Source: Campylorhamphus procurvoides (taxonomy: Eukaryota; Chordata; Aves; Passeriformes; Dendrocolaptidae). From it: 64,000 bases of DNA. A program made the position numbers and the translations under genes. This document shows, piece after piece, positions 13,563-26,580 of this stretch (position 1 is the stretch's first letter; the number at the start of each line of letters is the position of its first letter). The stretch is from contig WBMV01004804.1 in NCBI GenBank assembly GCA_013396655.1, positions 63,901 to 127,900 on the forward strand, read 5' to 3'. The notes under the pieces were generated by a model, which was not told the DNA's origin, searched no databases, and saw nothing but the letters and a program-made list of their open reading frames with translations.

Positions 13563-14329
13563 AACTCCTCCAAAGTCCTTTGGTCACTAATGGAGAGTCC
13601 TTCTGGGGGCCAGTGTACAGCAGGCACTGGAAGGGCTCCCAGTGACTGCGAATGGAGGAACTCGATAATGCTGGCACATGTTCCAAACATTAATACTGTT
13701 TCTCAGTTGTTTTGTTAGAAGTTCTTCGGAGCTACAGCAGGCAAATACCCCTGAAAACAGTGGAAGGGTCACTGTATTTTCACATGTACAGAAAAACATT
13801 CAGAACATCTGCAACCTGAAGTACTTTACTCTGCCTTAGTAGAAAGGTTACCGATCCTGCAGACTTCTCTCTGGCACTTTCCTACTGTCTGCACTGTCTG
13901 CAGGTCTGTCCATGCTGCAGGACACAGCTAGACATAATGGCTTCTGGTTCTCACTGTGTGTCTGGTCAGTAATTCGGATGCATTCATCAGTCCAAAGACA
14001 AGGACAAATACTGCCCTGTGTTGAAATACCACAGCCCCACAAAATCACCACTCCAACACTCCTTTTCCAGTTGTGACCCTAAAATGTCTAAAACCTGATA
14101 TGAAGCATCCAAAATTCAGAATATATGCTAGTACATGGAGCTTTGCCACTGAAGGGCTTTTCCCCTCTCTTTAGCAAAGCTGCAGTCTAGGCAAGCAGAA
14201 TTCTGCACATCCCTTGATGCAGTGCTGCTGGCAGCCTCAGCTTCTGAGGGGATGAACCAGAGTTGAGAACTGTTCAGTTACTAACACTCAGTCCTTTGTT
14301 TTCTCTGTATTGCCCACAGAGGTGCTTAA

Positions 14330-14740
14330 TTGTGCTGTAAAAGCTTATTATGGCAAAAATCAGTCTGCTCTTGGATTTTTTAAAGGTTCCTTGTGTGCAC
14401 ACAGATGAGTAACAACGTGAAGCCATTCCTAGTCTGGTCTGTAATTGAGGCCCTGAGCTCTTTATCAGTGATTCATTGCCATTTCATGGTGTCTTACTGG
14501 GCAGGCCTTCGGCAGCTGCACAGCACCTGAGATGCACTAGTGTGCTCTAGATGGCAGTCTATTTTATATTCATTTCTATATTAGTTATTATAAGCTTAGT
14601 CATTTTAATTGGGTTTTTTAATGCTCTTTTCTTTGTATGGAAAGCGTGGATTATTTATTCTCCGGTAATGAGCAGGAACGCGCTATACTTTGCTAATATT
14701 TCCCTATTGCAATGCCTTGATCAAATGGCAATTTGAGTGT
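14330..14740. other. Candidate conserved noncoding element
   Basis: This AT-rich block contains homeodomain-type cores (TTTTAATTGG, GTGGATTATTTATTC, TTTGCTAAT) together with retained CpG sites (CTCCGGTAATG, GGAACGCGCTATA). CpG is usually lost in neutral AT-rich sequence. A 61-codon hydrophobic frame at 14551-14736 is a by-product of the composition and is not proposed as a gene. Conservation was not measured. Confidence 0.3.
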
Positions 14741-15889
14741 TCTGTGCTTCTCTTCCTCCAGAGCCAAGGTCCATTGATCAGACCACATCTCCCAGATTCA
14801 GCACAGAGTCTCATTGCATCAATTAATGTTCATGGGATGTAATAGATAGAGGAACTGTCTAGTTGGTAGAAGGCAAGGTACAACAGAGATTTGTACCCCT
14901 AGTCAATTGATTTAATTATTTGAATTGAATTAATCAGTTCTGAGACATTTGAGTTTTTTCACTCAGAAGTTAATATTCCCTGTGAAAAGGAGGTGGGAAA
15001 AATACATGGCTAACAGAAAGGGGTTGAAAGAATTTTAAACAGGTGTCACAAAGGGGAAAAGAAAAAGTAATAGTCAGGGCCAGAAGGATAAGTCATTTGT
15101 TGAGTTAAATACAGTTTTATTAGCGACACATGCTTAATTTAGAGAAAGTGTATGCTATTCCCAAATTTATTCATCAAGCATCTGCCAAGTCGGTGTTGTT
15201 GATGACTTCTATGCCTCATGCAGTGTGTCTGGCTGAATTCACTATCCCCAGGTCTGCTACAGCCTAGTAAATGCAAATTTCTTCTCTGCAGCAATCCAGC
15301 ACAGTTTCCATGACACACACATGCTATCGTTTATTTGCACTCATCAGGCTTTCTATATGACATAAAATCATTGTAACATAATGCATTATTAAATATATTT
15401 TCTAACTGAAAAAGATAAACTTGACAGACTGTCAGTGAACATTTCTGTACTGTAGAAAAGGTCTGTGAAAAGAAGCTCTGGAGTACATCCACCCACTAGT
15501 GTAAGTAAAACTCACCAGCCATTCAGAGCAAGAAACTGCATGGAAGAAGCTTGCCCTTTGCCTCGTTCTCCCACTACACCATAAACAGAATTTCAATTTT
15601 GCTTCTGAATGTCATTCAGACAATGATTTGTATGAGCATGGTTGAGTTTATGGATTATTCACAAAGAATTTACATGGGTTATTTGTGGGTTTTGGTGCTG
15701 CTTGGTCACCTTGATATAATGTGTTTTTTGCACTTTCATGGATGACTGAATATGTTTGTAGACGAGAAGAAGGGAAAAATGAAAACTTCCAAGAGGCAGA
15801 GTGAGTACTGCTAGTGTGTAGTTGTGGGTTTGAGAGGGAATTCTCAGGCAATGTTTTTCCCCAAGTTTGTACACCTTTACCCTCAAAGG

Positions 15890-15901
15890 AAAAAAAAAAA
15901 A
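15890..15901. repeat. Poly-A run
   Basis: An uninterrupted run of 12 adenines follows GG. No element with a matching 3' end was recognised upstream, so it is a simple homopolymer rather than a retroposon tail. Confidence 0.75.
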
Positions 15902-16274
15902 GAACAAACTAAGTACTTTTGTGGCGCTAGGAACTCAACAATCCTTTATGAAGGAGCTCTGGAGTTTGCACTTCCAGCTAGACAGAAGCCAGCCCAGACA
16001 CCTTGCTGGTCATAGCCAGCCAGGGCTTCATAAATGCCAGAGTCTTGAGAGCTCTTTTGTAAGATGGAGTTGTTCGACTTCGGGGTCCTGCAGTGTTGAA
16101 TCTGCCTCTTCCCAAGGATGTCCTTGGTCTGCCTCTGGTTCATAGGAGAAGTCTACAGAGGTTTCTTCACCTGGGACAGTCAGCTCTCTGTAAGATTTTT
16201 TGTTTCAATGAAATTAAGCTGCCTTGGTTCTGAGCAGATTAGTCCTTCCTTTTCTTAAAAGGGGAAAGATAACT

Positions 16275-16484
16275 GCGTAATATCCTTTCTGTGGAAAATT
16301 GCTACCTTTTACTTGGAACTGGAATAACCTTTTCTGAAATGTCAGGCTTTCCCAGAGACTGGAAAACCCAGATCTTTATGGCGTAATATCCTTATGTGGG
16401 AAATTGCACCTTTTACTTAGAACTGGAATAACCTTTTCTGAAATGTCAGGCTTTTCCAGAGATAGGAAAATCCAGATCTTAATG
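16275..16484. repeat. 106-bp tandem duplication, two copies
   Basis: Copy 1 (16275-16380) and copy 2 (16381-16484) both start GCGTAATATCCTT and both contain ACTGGAATAACCTTTTCTGA and AATGTCAGGCTTT, ending in CCAGATCTT(T/A)ATG. They differ by a few substitutions and small indels, so the duplication is moderately old. No open frame spans both copies, and no known element was recognised in the unit. Confidence 0.95.
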
Positions 16485-16842
16485 GCAGCTGTTTCTAAGT
16501 ACATTATTGTAATAATTGCTAATAACTACTCTATTGAATGCTGTTATGAATCGGAGCCACAAATACTGCTAAGGTTGACTTCTGATTTCCACACAAATAA
16601 ACATGAGTGATTTTGAAATATTTTTTAGATGTAGATATAGCTGAAAGTACATGTTGATCTCAGTTATTATCATACACATCAGTTGCAACTCTGAAATCTA
16701 GAGGACAGGTACGTGCTGGTTTGTCACCTCAGACTTGCCACTAAGAAGCTGCAAATTATACAGCTCAGCAAAGTGAGGAAGCTGAGTGTGGAGGTTTGGG
16801 TTGGCACCCTGCCAAGCCCAAGGACCGGCCACACGGACTTTT

Positions 16843-16889
16843 CCCCCCCCCAAGAGAGAAGGGAAAAAAAGTACCCAAAAAGGCAATTN
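16843..16889. other. C9 run and ambiguous base
   Basis: Nine cytosines at 16843-16851 are followed by purine-rich sequence, an A-run and a single N at 16889. The cluster of homopolymers makes sequencing error likely here, and the translated frames across it are unreliable. Confidence 0.8.
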
Positions 16890-19800
16890 TAAAGAAGCAA
16901 TATGCAGAGGGAGTAATAAGCAATATTTAGTTACATGTAGGTGCACTTTTTGGTTAAAGAAGGCTTGGGTTTTTTGGTAAAAGTTCATTTACGTTTCCAC
17001 ACTGCACAGAACTTTAGAAAACTACATTTGTAAGTTGCTGGGGATATTTCTTCCTTCTGAATAGACAAAAAAGGGCGGAAATCCTGTTTGTTTAAAAATT
17101 ACTCAAGTAGAAAGCTTTTCTTATTGTTCTACTTGTATGTGAACATTCAGGGTTGTTCTATTAAAGAGATATTTTTCATTAAAATAATACATAAATATTT
17201 TATTTAATGAATTTGTAGCCTTGAGGCTTGACTTCAGTACACATGAGCCATTTTCTTTTTTTTTTTTCCTACTGAAACCCTTGGTGAGCTGCATGAATTT
17301 CACATCCCCTAAGGAGATTCCTTTGCACAAGTTTAAAAAACAGAGATGTCAAATATTCTCTTCAGGCACATGTTTCTTGCTGTGATGGAGCACCCTGGGT
17401 CAGGATTTGGCCTCAGATATGTCTTTAGGTAGAAATATCAAAGAAATCTCTGTTATACCTTGCCATACTTCTGGCTACCAAAAATGGAGTTGTCAGCTTC
17501 CAGTTGCTAATCCATTAATATTTTTTTAAAGGTTAGAGTTACTTTTGACAAGTGACAGAGTACCCTGGTACAAACAACTCGAATGGGAGGTTAGCATTTC
17601 TAAAAAGAAGGAGACGAATTTTCTCTGTGTGTTCTAGCTTAAGTTGAATTGTTTTAGAGAGGGGAAAACCCTGTTATTTTGTAAAATGGTTAGAGTGTGG
17701 TCTACATTTGCATTACCCTTGCTGCACAAGAAGCATTTATTTAGCTGAACGAGTCTTCTGTTATTGCCTTTCTGGATGTAAAATGCCCTGGAGGTGGGAG
17801 AGGAAAGGTCTCTCCTTTTCCTAATGCATAGCTCACTCTGAAATCAAATCATTCCTCACTGTGAACAGTAGCCTCTTGGCTATACAAAAACCTTTTACCC
17901 AGCATCTTCCTCTGAAGATAACTTAATTGGGAAAGATTCATAACTTCTGATACAATCTTCTTGTCTTCAAGTTCAGACCAATAGTCCAAGCAGATCATCT
18001 GAGATGAAGTTCCAAAATTAATCCTAAAGAATATGAGAAAAAAAGAGCTATTAGGTTGAAATGAATTGAACTGAGTCCATACCATTATTTAAAAAGAGAG
18101 AAAAACTTCCAATTTTTTATGTTATCTCTTGCTCACCACTTGGTGCTGATAGAGGGGAGGTTCAGTTGCCTGGACTACCTTGTCTTCTCTGCTCAGATAT
18201 GCAACTTTATTTTTTATCTCAGTTTACTGAATGTGTTGGCATGAGAGGGAACATTCAGCTGAGGCTGATGGTGGGCGTGATTTCTGAAGGATGCACTATG
18301 GAAAGGTGGTTTTGGTACTGTGAGAGGTGCCAGGGAATTTGGAGTGCTGCAGCCGATCACTGGGGTACTGATCCCCAGGTAAAGCTGGGCAGGGTAGTTG
18401 CAGAGACTTAGTTTTGAGTTCTGTGACTGGAGCATTTGGGAGAGAAATGCAAAGTGACTGTCTCTCAGATTATTTTGCCATGAGAACAGAGATGGGAAAC
18501 AGATCAGTATTTCAGGTTTGTGTGAAGTTTTCACAGGACTGTGACCCCAAGTCTTGGCTCTCTGTTAGTACTAAATGAATGGTATCTGCAGGTGTTTGGG
18601 GTAAAGAGTCTCTGGAGTTCTTGTTTGTGAGAGATCCATGATCTGTGTTTAGGATATTAAATCATTCCCCATTTTGGAGAGTCACTGGGTACAGATATTG
18701 TATAACAGGGATATTGATACTGATCAGACATCTCACATCAGGTGAAACACACATGACTTTGAAAACCAGCTTATTTCAGGAGTTCATTTTTTATTAATAT
18801 TCTTCTTTTATTGATTATTTTATATTAACATCAAAGCGAAGCACATTTGTAGTAACAAGATGTGCTTTTATCAACAAGTGTTGTAATGAAACCTGATAGT
18901 GTTTGCCACGACCAGCTATATCAGGGGCTGCTGAAGGGCAACCATGTCTTGATGTTAGGAAGGAAAAGCCAATATACAGATTATTCCATAGTTACCTATC
19001 ACTTCATCATTGACAGCTGAAGGCAGGACACTGGATTTGCTACCTACACTCAGAAATCTCTGGTCTGATTTTCTGTGTCACTACATTCCAGACAACAATA
19101 GGGGCTGTTTAATTATTGCACCATAATTTAGCATACAGACCAGGTTTAATTGAGCCATTAGAGATACTATTTTTTTTTTTCCACTCAAGAATGCTTTACA
19201 CTACAGTGTGGAATCCATTTTTGTCTTGAAGATTATTGCTCTAAGCAATGAGCAAGAGTTACAGCTCTTAAATAAGAATGGTTATTTTTCTCTTGGCTTT
19301 GCTTGTAGTTACTCAGTTCCAAGAGTGTGCTAAAGAGGAGATTGCACTGAGAAGGAGATAGGGCACAAGTAACACTTGGTATTTAAGCTTCTGACAAGTC
19401 CCTCTGAAATTTTCAAGTTTTTCTTCAGTGGAAGTAGAAATCAGGGCTAAACGGAGATTTTACAAAATCAAAGCAGGGTTTTCACCAGGGTTTTAACCAT
19501 TTACCTTGTTTGCTATTATCCTCTTAAATATGTCTTTTATTGTCAGTTACTATTTATCTATCTAGCGGGACAGTTCATCAGCACTCTGAATCAATGATTA
19601 AGTTAGTGAATTCCTATTGTTAATGTTTTTTCGAACCCTTTTTTGAGAGTTATTACCTTTTTTTTTGCTATTATTATAGCAAAAATTTGGCATTGTACTT
19701 AAAGAATTCAAGGAAGCAATTGCACTATTCTTAGTCGACAAAAGTATTTTTAATAGATCAAAAATGTACCTTTTATTTTGTGTCTGAACACCAAATTCCT

Positions 19801-20509
19801 TATGGCTTGTGAGAAATAAGAAATCCAGAGGTTTATTTTTTTTATCAGTCAAAGCTCCTGAACACAAGTCTTGTCTGCCTGTATTTCTACAAAGTTAAAT
19901 CCTGCCTTTCCACTGAGGATCTCAAAAATGAGATCAGAATACTCAAGATCCAGATACCTTCAGAAAACCCAACTTAAACATTCACAGACAAGATTTGTAC
20001 TTCCAAAGCTTGCAGAATTCTGCTTTGTTCATTGATCACATTTGTTATTTCAGATACTGTTTCTGATCCCCTCCAATATCATTATGGTCTTGCAGAGTTA
20101 GTGCAGGTTTGTACAGGACCTCGCCTGTTCTGGGTCACTGTAGTATTTGAATCACCTAAAGCATCTTTGAGATGCATTGAGTTGTTTAACAGAAGCTGGG
20201 GACACACATGCCTGTTCCATGTGCAAGATCCCCTCATGCCAGCAAAACTTGAAAAAACCCCAAACAAACTGGGGGACTGAAAGGTCAAAGAGAACTTCAA
20301 ATCGGTGGGAGATGAAACTTGACAGTTTTTCTAGGTGATGATAATTTTGCACTGTAAAGCAGTTAATCTCCTGTCTCCCTGTGCATGCACATACTGGGAA
20401 GGAAGAACCCATCAAGAAGTAGTTGAATATCATACGGTCTATAAAGACTTTTAAGATCTTTGCACGTCATGTGTTGCATGCAAACAACTACGTCATAAAT
20501 AATGGGGGT

Positions 20510-20542
20510 TTCTTTTTTTTTTTAATTTTTTTTTTTTTTAAT
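20510..20542. repeat. Long interrupted poly-T tract
   Basis: Two T-runs separated by AA, each longer than ten bases, lead into TAATAATTAAAG. It could be the reverse complement of an A-rich tail, but no element was recognised on its downstream side. Confidence 0.8.
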
Positions 20543-20881
20543 AATTAAAGGTCTGAGCATCTCCGATCACCCAGCAAGGAGCCCTTCTCACCCTCCTGGT
20601 TACTCTGCTTGGAATTTGACCTGGGTTATGAGAGATACATCCTCTTTCTTCTCCCACAGAGGACGACACAGTGAGTAGTGTGAATATGTTATCCTCAAGA
20701 GCTTATAATTAACTGCCTAAAGTTATTGGTATAATAGGGGAGTAAAAACACACAAGTCAAATGATCCATGGTAAAATATCCATACTGTCAGCATCTGGAG
20801 GCACTAATAAGCCTTCCTGTCCATTACCAGCTGCCTCTGGAGCCTTCCCCTGCCTTGCCCATGGGCCTGTGAGTCCCATTT

Positions 20882-20899
20882 CAGCCCAGCCCAGCCCAG
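20882..20899. repeat. Short CAGCC pentamer repeat
   Basis: Three and a half copies of CAGCC sit in a locally GC-rich stretch (about 20800-20990). It is too short to be more than a simple repeat. Confidence 0.8.
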
Positions 20900-22559
20900 T
20901 CTGAGGTGACCTTGGTCATTGCCATCTCTATAGAGGTGCCTGCTGACCTGGGCTGCCCCAGCCTGCCCTGCTCACTCCAAAACAAGGTCCCAGACTGTAA
21001 TATTTGAGTGGTATGTTGGAATCCAGTGATACCATAATGAGAGGAGTTGTCTACTGAACTTTATTCTTTCCATTTCCTTTTGTAACACACATCCATTCCA
21101 AAATTTGGGCATCTTGTTTTCATCTGTTGTCTGGTATGACCTGTTTTCTGACTGTCCATAGCCATTCCAGTGTGAAGTATGATGGTCGCAGTCAGGACTG
21201 GGCTGCATAAGGAAATATCTAACATGCAATCCAGAAAGTGACGGAAGAAGAATATATCTACTATATATCTACTACCAGTCTCCATGAGGGGAGATAAGGT
21301 GCTGAGAGGCTAATAAGATTTACTCACCCCAAGCCTGTAATTATCTGCTTGAGGGAAAAGTTTGACCTACCTATATGAAGGAGTCCCATATTTCTTCAAA
21401 TTTATGTTGCAGCCTTTTATGTGTGCAATATATATTCTTTCCACTGGCATACAATATCTGCTCCTAGCTGTTGTATCTGCTTGAATGATGAGGACACACC
21501 AATTTCATTTTGGAAGCAACAGTAGTACAATCTTTTTTTCCCTTACTTGGTTTTCTCAGAAGTTGCAAGAATGATTTTTAATTTACCCTTTATTACTTCT
21601 TCCTAAACTCTTTCAGTTTCTCAGTAATACTTTTCTAAGGGAAAGCTTTGTTCTTAAATGCATTGAGTCCATCTGACAGCATCACATGGAGATAAATGTA
21701 CTGCATCTAAGCAGAAATGATTTATAATGATTTTAGCTGGTTGCACAAGACCAAATTCTACCATATTCCAACCATCTGTTTTGCAAGAAAAGGCAAGAAT
21801 TTGATGAGGTGTTACACAAAATACAATCTTCACTCAGGACGAGTCTAAACTCTTTTCTCCCTCAGTAAGTGTAATTGAGGACATGCACCTTGAACTACTG
21901 TAGAATCTTGAAGAGAAGCAGGAGTAATCCAGGGGTTTTTTAGCTTTGAAATTTAATGTTTACAAAAGTTGGCAGAACCTCCTTTAAATTAAAGGGGTAG
22001 CAGTAGCCCTCAAAGTCACACATTTCAGATTGGGACACTCCATAGCACTGATATGCAGTCACTGCCTGCTGCTTCAGATTTGCAACATGCAGAGGACTGA
22101 CCTGGATATGTGGAGTAGAGCCTGTAAACAAGACTATGAGGGCACTTCTTAAAACTTCTGTTCCTTTGCATACCTTCAGCTTATATCCACCTGAATGTTT
22201 ATTAGTAAACTCCCCAGGGATCTGGATTTCTGTCTAGAGCTGTGTGCATGGCAGGGGTGGACAGTGCCCTTCAGTAGCTGATTATTGGCCCTGGAAGTAC
22301 GTGGCTCTGTGAAGGTCATGGGATTCAGCAGAGGAAGAAAGGCAAAGTTAGATCATCCAAGCTATGAGTACTCTTGTCCCAGGACCCACCCCTGTCTTCT
22401 GATTAAGTGGTTAATCCAAAATGATGCAATACATCATGAGCAGAAATAAAACCCAGCAGTCCTTTGCTACTAGAGTGATTTCTTCTTCCTTCAGAAGCTT
22501 TCCTCACTTGGTCCAAGCATGACTGATTACAGAGTGCTCAATAAAACTTCCATCAAAAC

Positions 22560-22830
22560 TTTGTTTTCCTAATCATCTGATGGGACCCATCTAATTAACT
22601 GGCTGACATTGCTGAAGTGGGTCAGCATTAGTTGCCTTAATTACTTTTTCCCTGTATTCTGATACTGGAGAAATCTCTGATTGAAAGAGTGAGTAAATTG
22701 ACATGCAATATCCCTCTTCCTCTGCCAAACTAAGTTCTCTTTTCTTTTGCTCAGAATTAAAAATTCTGACAGACTGCCTCTGGTAATTCTGGCAGGGACA
22801 GTGCCTGATCATATCTCTGAAACCATATGC
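22560..22830. other. Candidate regulatory element (weak)
   Basis: The stretch has a TAATCATCTGATGGG block, TCTAATTAACTGG and CTTAATTAC homeodomain-like sites in a sequence of moderate complexity without repeats. This rests on motif appearance only. Confidence 0.2.
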
Positions 22831-25769
22831 AGCAATCCCAGGAGATAATCACTGACACAACAGGATACTTGAGTGATGAATTCATAAGATTTTTTTTCTA
22901 TTTGTCTAGAGGTTTCTAGGTTTGTCTCTATCCAAGCATCGATTAGTCATCAGTCATCTCAGAGATGTAAAATCCACCTGCCTTTCAGAAAATAAAGGCT
23001 AAAAAATGCATGCGAAGTCAAAATTATCTGGGAATTCAACCTGCAGAGCAGGAAGAGACTTCAAATCTCCAAATCTGTGTATATTTTTTTGTTCTCATGA
23101 GGTACGCTCAGACTGTTCTCTGTGTCTGGAACAAACTTGTAATGCATTCTGCATATGGGGACTTACGGTAGCATATTAATCTCCCATTTGCAGATCTGAT
23201 GGATCTCTGTCTTGGGGTTTACATGATTAACTGCACTCAGCCACATATTTCATTTCTTGTCCTGGCTGGTTGAATGTTAATTTTCTCTCATGTACAGGTA
23301 TTGTATAAGAAATCAATTGTCCACTGCCTAAAATCTATTAAGCTTCTGTAAGAGGGGTTCCAGATGACAGGTGCCCTTTTAGACCTGTAAACCTTCAAGC
23401 AGTTAACACACCCCTCCCTGTCCCATTCTCTACATCCCCTGAGCCAGGCAACAACACTGAACCTGGGGCACGATCCTGGCAGGGTACAGTGGCAACTGTG
23501 GAAAGTGCTCCTGGTTGGAGAAAAAATCAGGTGCAATTCAAACCCCTTAAACTCTGTTCTGAAAGAAGAACACATTTCATCAGAATAAGAGGCATAAGGT
23601 TTGCCATTAAGGAAATAGGAGATGGCTTTTGCTTTTTAACTCACATCACCAGGCTGTTTGTGTGTCTCTTTGCCAGATTGTCCAGTAGAAGCTGAACCCT
23701 GTTGTGAACCAGCTTTGTGCAGAAGTACCTCTCTCAGGCTGGGCTATGTTTCTGCAATATAGGGTACAGATTTTGTTTCGCCCCTCTGAAGTTTATGAAA
23801 TAGTGGTGTTTTGTATTCAAAGTTAACTGGGACTAAAACTCAGAGTAATGGCAAATTTGGTTATCAAATGACTAGTGTGCTTAAAAATACCTATAAAAGG
23901 TGAGTTTAGCAGGGAAGGAGCACACACCTACAAGAATGCATACTTATTCACAGCTTTGATTTAATAGGTATTAAAAGCCTAATCTAAAAGACAGCCTCTA
24001 TTAACAACTTTATTAATAATTTCACTCAGCTCTCTGTCTTCAGAAAACCAATTTAACAGGGTTGTTGGGGTTTTTTTTACACTTTCTAATGGAATGTCAT
24101 CTGTGCTGAGTTCCTAATTTCCTAAATTGTGTTTGCTAACTAAAAAATAAAAATTCATCTGACTTATTTTCCTGTGGAATAATTTGGGGTCAATCTCACT
24201 GTGTATTTGATGCTCAGTGGCACAGCAGCTGCTCTGCAAGGTGTCAGTTTATTAAATTTTTTTCTCTGGTGGGTCATGTGAAACTTGCTGAATTCAAGTA
24301 CTCATGTGCATGTATTTGAGATACCATTTCATTCATATGGGTTGGATGCCAGATAGATACTGCTGATACAAAACTTAGTGAGTCTGAACATCAAACAAAA
24401 GAGAAGATGGAGAGAAAGTGAGCACCAGCCAGATAAATTCATGTTGCAGTTAGGTTCCCATGACTACTTGTTTGATAATTCTACAGCAAATCAGGCTAAT
24501 ACTGACATCTTCAGAATGATAAAGCTATCATGAGTCTTGGCTCAGCATGGCATAGGGAGATGCATAGATACAAACTGATTGTTGCAGCAAGTTGTGTTCA
24601 GAAGGTGAGATAAAGTCAGGAGAGGGACAAGGAGAATGCTACTCAGACCCAGAAGAAAAATGAATAAATGCTTTCTTAGTAAAGATATTGGAAAAGTGGT
24701 GTACCACCTTAATTCAAACACAGCCTTTTTGCAATTCCAGAAGTACTCTACTATACTTTTGGAAATAGTGTTGTGAATAGAACAGGGCAAAATTTCAATT
24801 AACAGCAGTTACACCACATTAGTAGAATTGCTCCATCTAAAATAGCAGATGCTGTAACCCCATTTACAGAGGCAAGAATTATTTTTTTAATAGTTAAAAG
24901 GTATTTTTGCCATGTGCAATGTTGCTGAAATACAAAGGGAGTAAACCAGGAAAAGCAGCATCTGTCTAGCTAAACTGAAGGCTGTGCTAAGCAAGAAGAA
25001 AGAAAAAATTGTAGTAGGAAAAAACTTTTACTTTCAAGTTATTTTTTTCCTTATATCGTTTTTATCTGCAGATAATGTGCCTGTGACAGCTCAACATTTT
25101 TTCAATAATAAAATAACACACAGTTAGACAACAAATGTCTTTTCACCCTATCTCTCAAATACTCATTTTCTCTAGAGATCTCTCAAAATCCATGCAAGAG
25201 GTCCCTTGTATGAATTGTCAAAATATGACAGTTCATCCAATCACTGTTTAGTGCCAACTGGAGCATGTTTTCTAACAATTGCTGTTAGTCAGTACTTCAT
25301 TTTTTTGGCCAGAACTGGCATCAGAAATGCACTGTCATGTATTGTTTTTGCTGCATGTATGGGAGACTTGGTGAGCAAATATTTCTTGTATGGAGAATGA
25401 GCTCTGTCACTTTTTGGAGCAGGAGGAATGAAAAAGAAAGCTACTGCTAGTTGTTCTCCTAACACCCCTTCCTCACACCTCTCTCTGTAGCTGTCTTGAA
25501 AGAGTGTGCTTATAATTGATTGATGAAGGAGTCCTGGCCCTCTTCTTTGTAGTTTGATTTCCACCAAACAAAGCAGCTGTCAGAGATTTTGGTGATTCAG
25601 TCCCTGGTGCACGCTGAGGAGCTGGGTGGATATAAAGTAGGTGCTGTCATTTTTAAGATTCTCTTCACAAATACATGAATAGCTGTGTTGTTGCCGTTTT
25701 CTCTAAGCAGTGGCCCATCCAGCTGTGGCTCACTCCCCAGAGAGTTAATTTAAGTGCATCTGATATGAG

Positions 25770-26580
25770 CAGAGCTCCACAGGGATGGAGGCAGCTCCTC
25801 CTGTGCAGGACATCCAGGCTCTAGTGCTCTTCCTGGGGGTTATTCCCTGTTCTACTGAGGGTAGGAAATCATGCCTCCACTGGGGTACTGCTCCTCCTAA
25901 ACCCTTTTCTTCGGAATGCAATCTAAACTTAATAGCCACTCCCAAGGAAACCCTGAGTGTTTTTCCTTCAAAGTGGGCATCGAAGGAATGGGCAGAGCTG
26001 GCACTGTCACCCTTTTCCCTGCCCAGCAGGTACCACCCTGTGATCTTGCCCCAGGTGCGGGGGTGAAATTGCCCACACTGAAGTCTTCTTGCAGGCAGAA
26101 AGCCTTGAGGAGCCCTTGGAGCAGCACCATTCCTCTCAGTGAATTCAAGGTCGGGGGAGCGTGCATGGGGACCTGCTGGTGCGGAGGAAGGACACGGAGA
26201 GATAAACTAACTCGTGCTAAGTAGCTTGAAATTAAAAGGAGATCCCTGATGAGCACAGGCTGCATCTCAGGGCAGGGAGAGGAGCTGGCGTGCTGCCCAG
26301 CTGTTCTCCTCACTGCTTCACTTGCAGGTGACTGAGGTTCATCAGATGGGATGGACCCCAAAAACATGCAGTACAGAGGGATGCCGTGGGGCTACTCGAG
26401 TGCCTGCCCAGTTCCCCACCTCCCCTATCAGGCCATGCTGTTGCTCTTGTGTTTGTCAGCTTCTCCAGTGGCAGCCTAAACACCAGGCAATTATTGTTGG
26501 CACAGGCATTTGCTATGGGTAGAAAGATCCAGGGTGACCAGCAGGGATACATGTGGCATACTATCCCCTAAAATGTGAAG
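25770..26580. other. GC-richer unassigned block
   Basis: GC content rises visibly above the flanks and a few CpGs appear (GGTGCGGGGGTG, GTCGGGGGAGCG, GGTGCGGAGG). Overlapping open frames occur on both strands, the longest being 156 codons at 25897-26367 on the - strand. None shows a domain or signal peptide, or splice sites joining it to a neighbour. It may be an old, unrecognised transposable element or a regulatory block. I see no TATA box or island dense enough to call a promoter. Confidence 0.3.

Noticed and set aside
14551..14736. 61-codon hydrophobic frame like a small membrane protein
   Set aside because: T-rich sequence encodes Phe, Ile and Leu by chance, with no start context, splice signals or homologous family visible.
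25897..26367. 156-codon frame on the - strand
   Set aside because: No domain or signal peptide is visible, and it overlaps frames on the other strand. It may be a by-product of higher GC.
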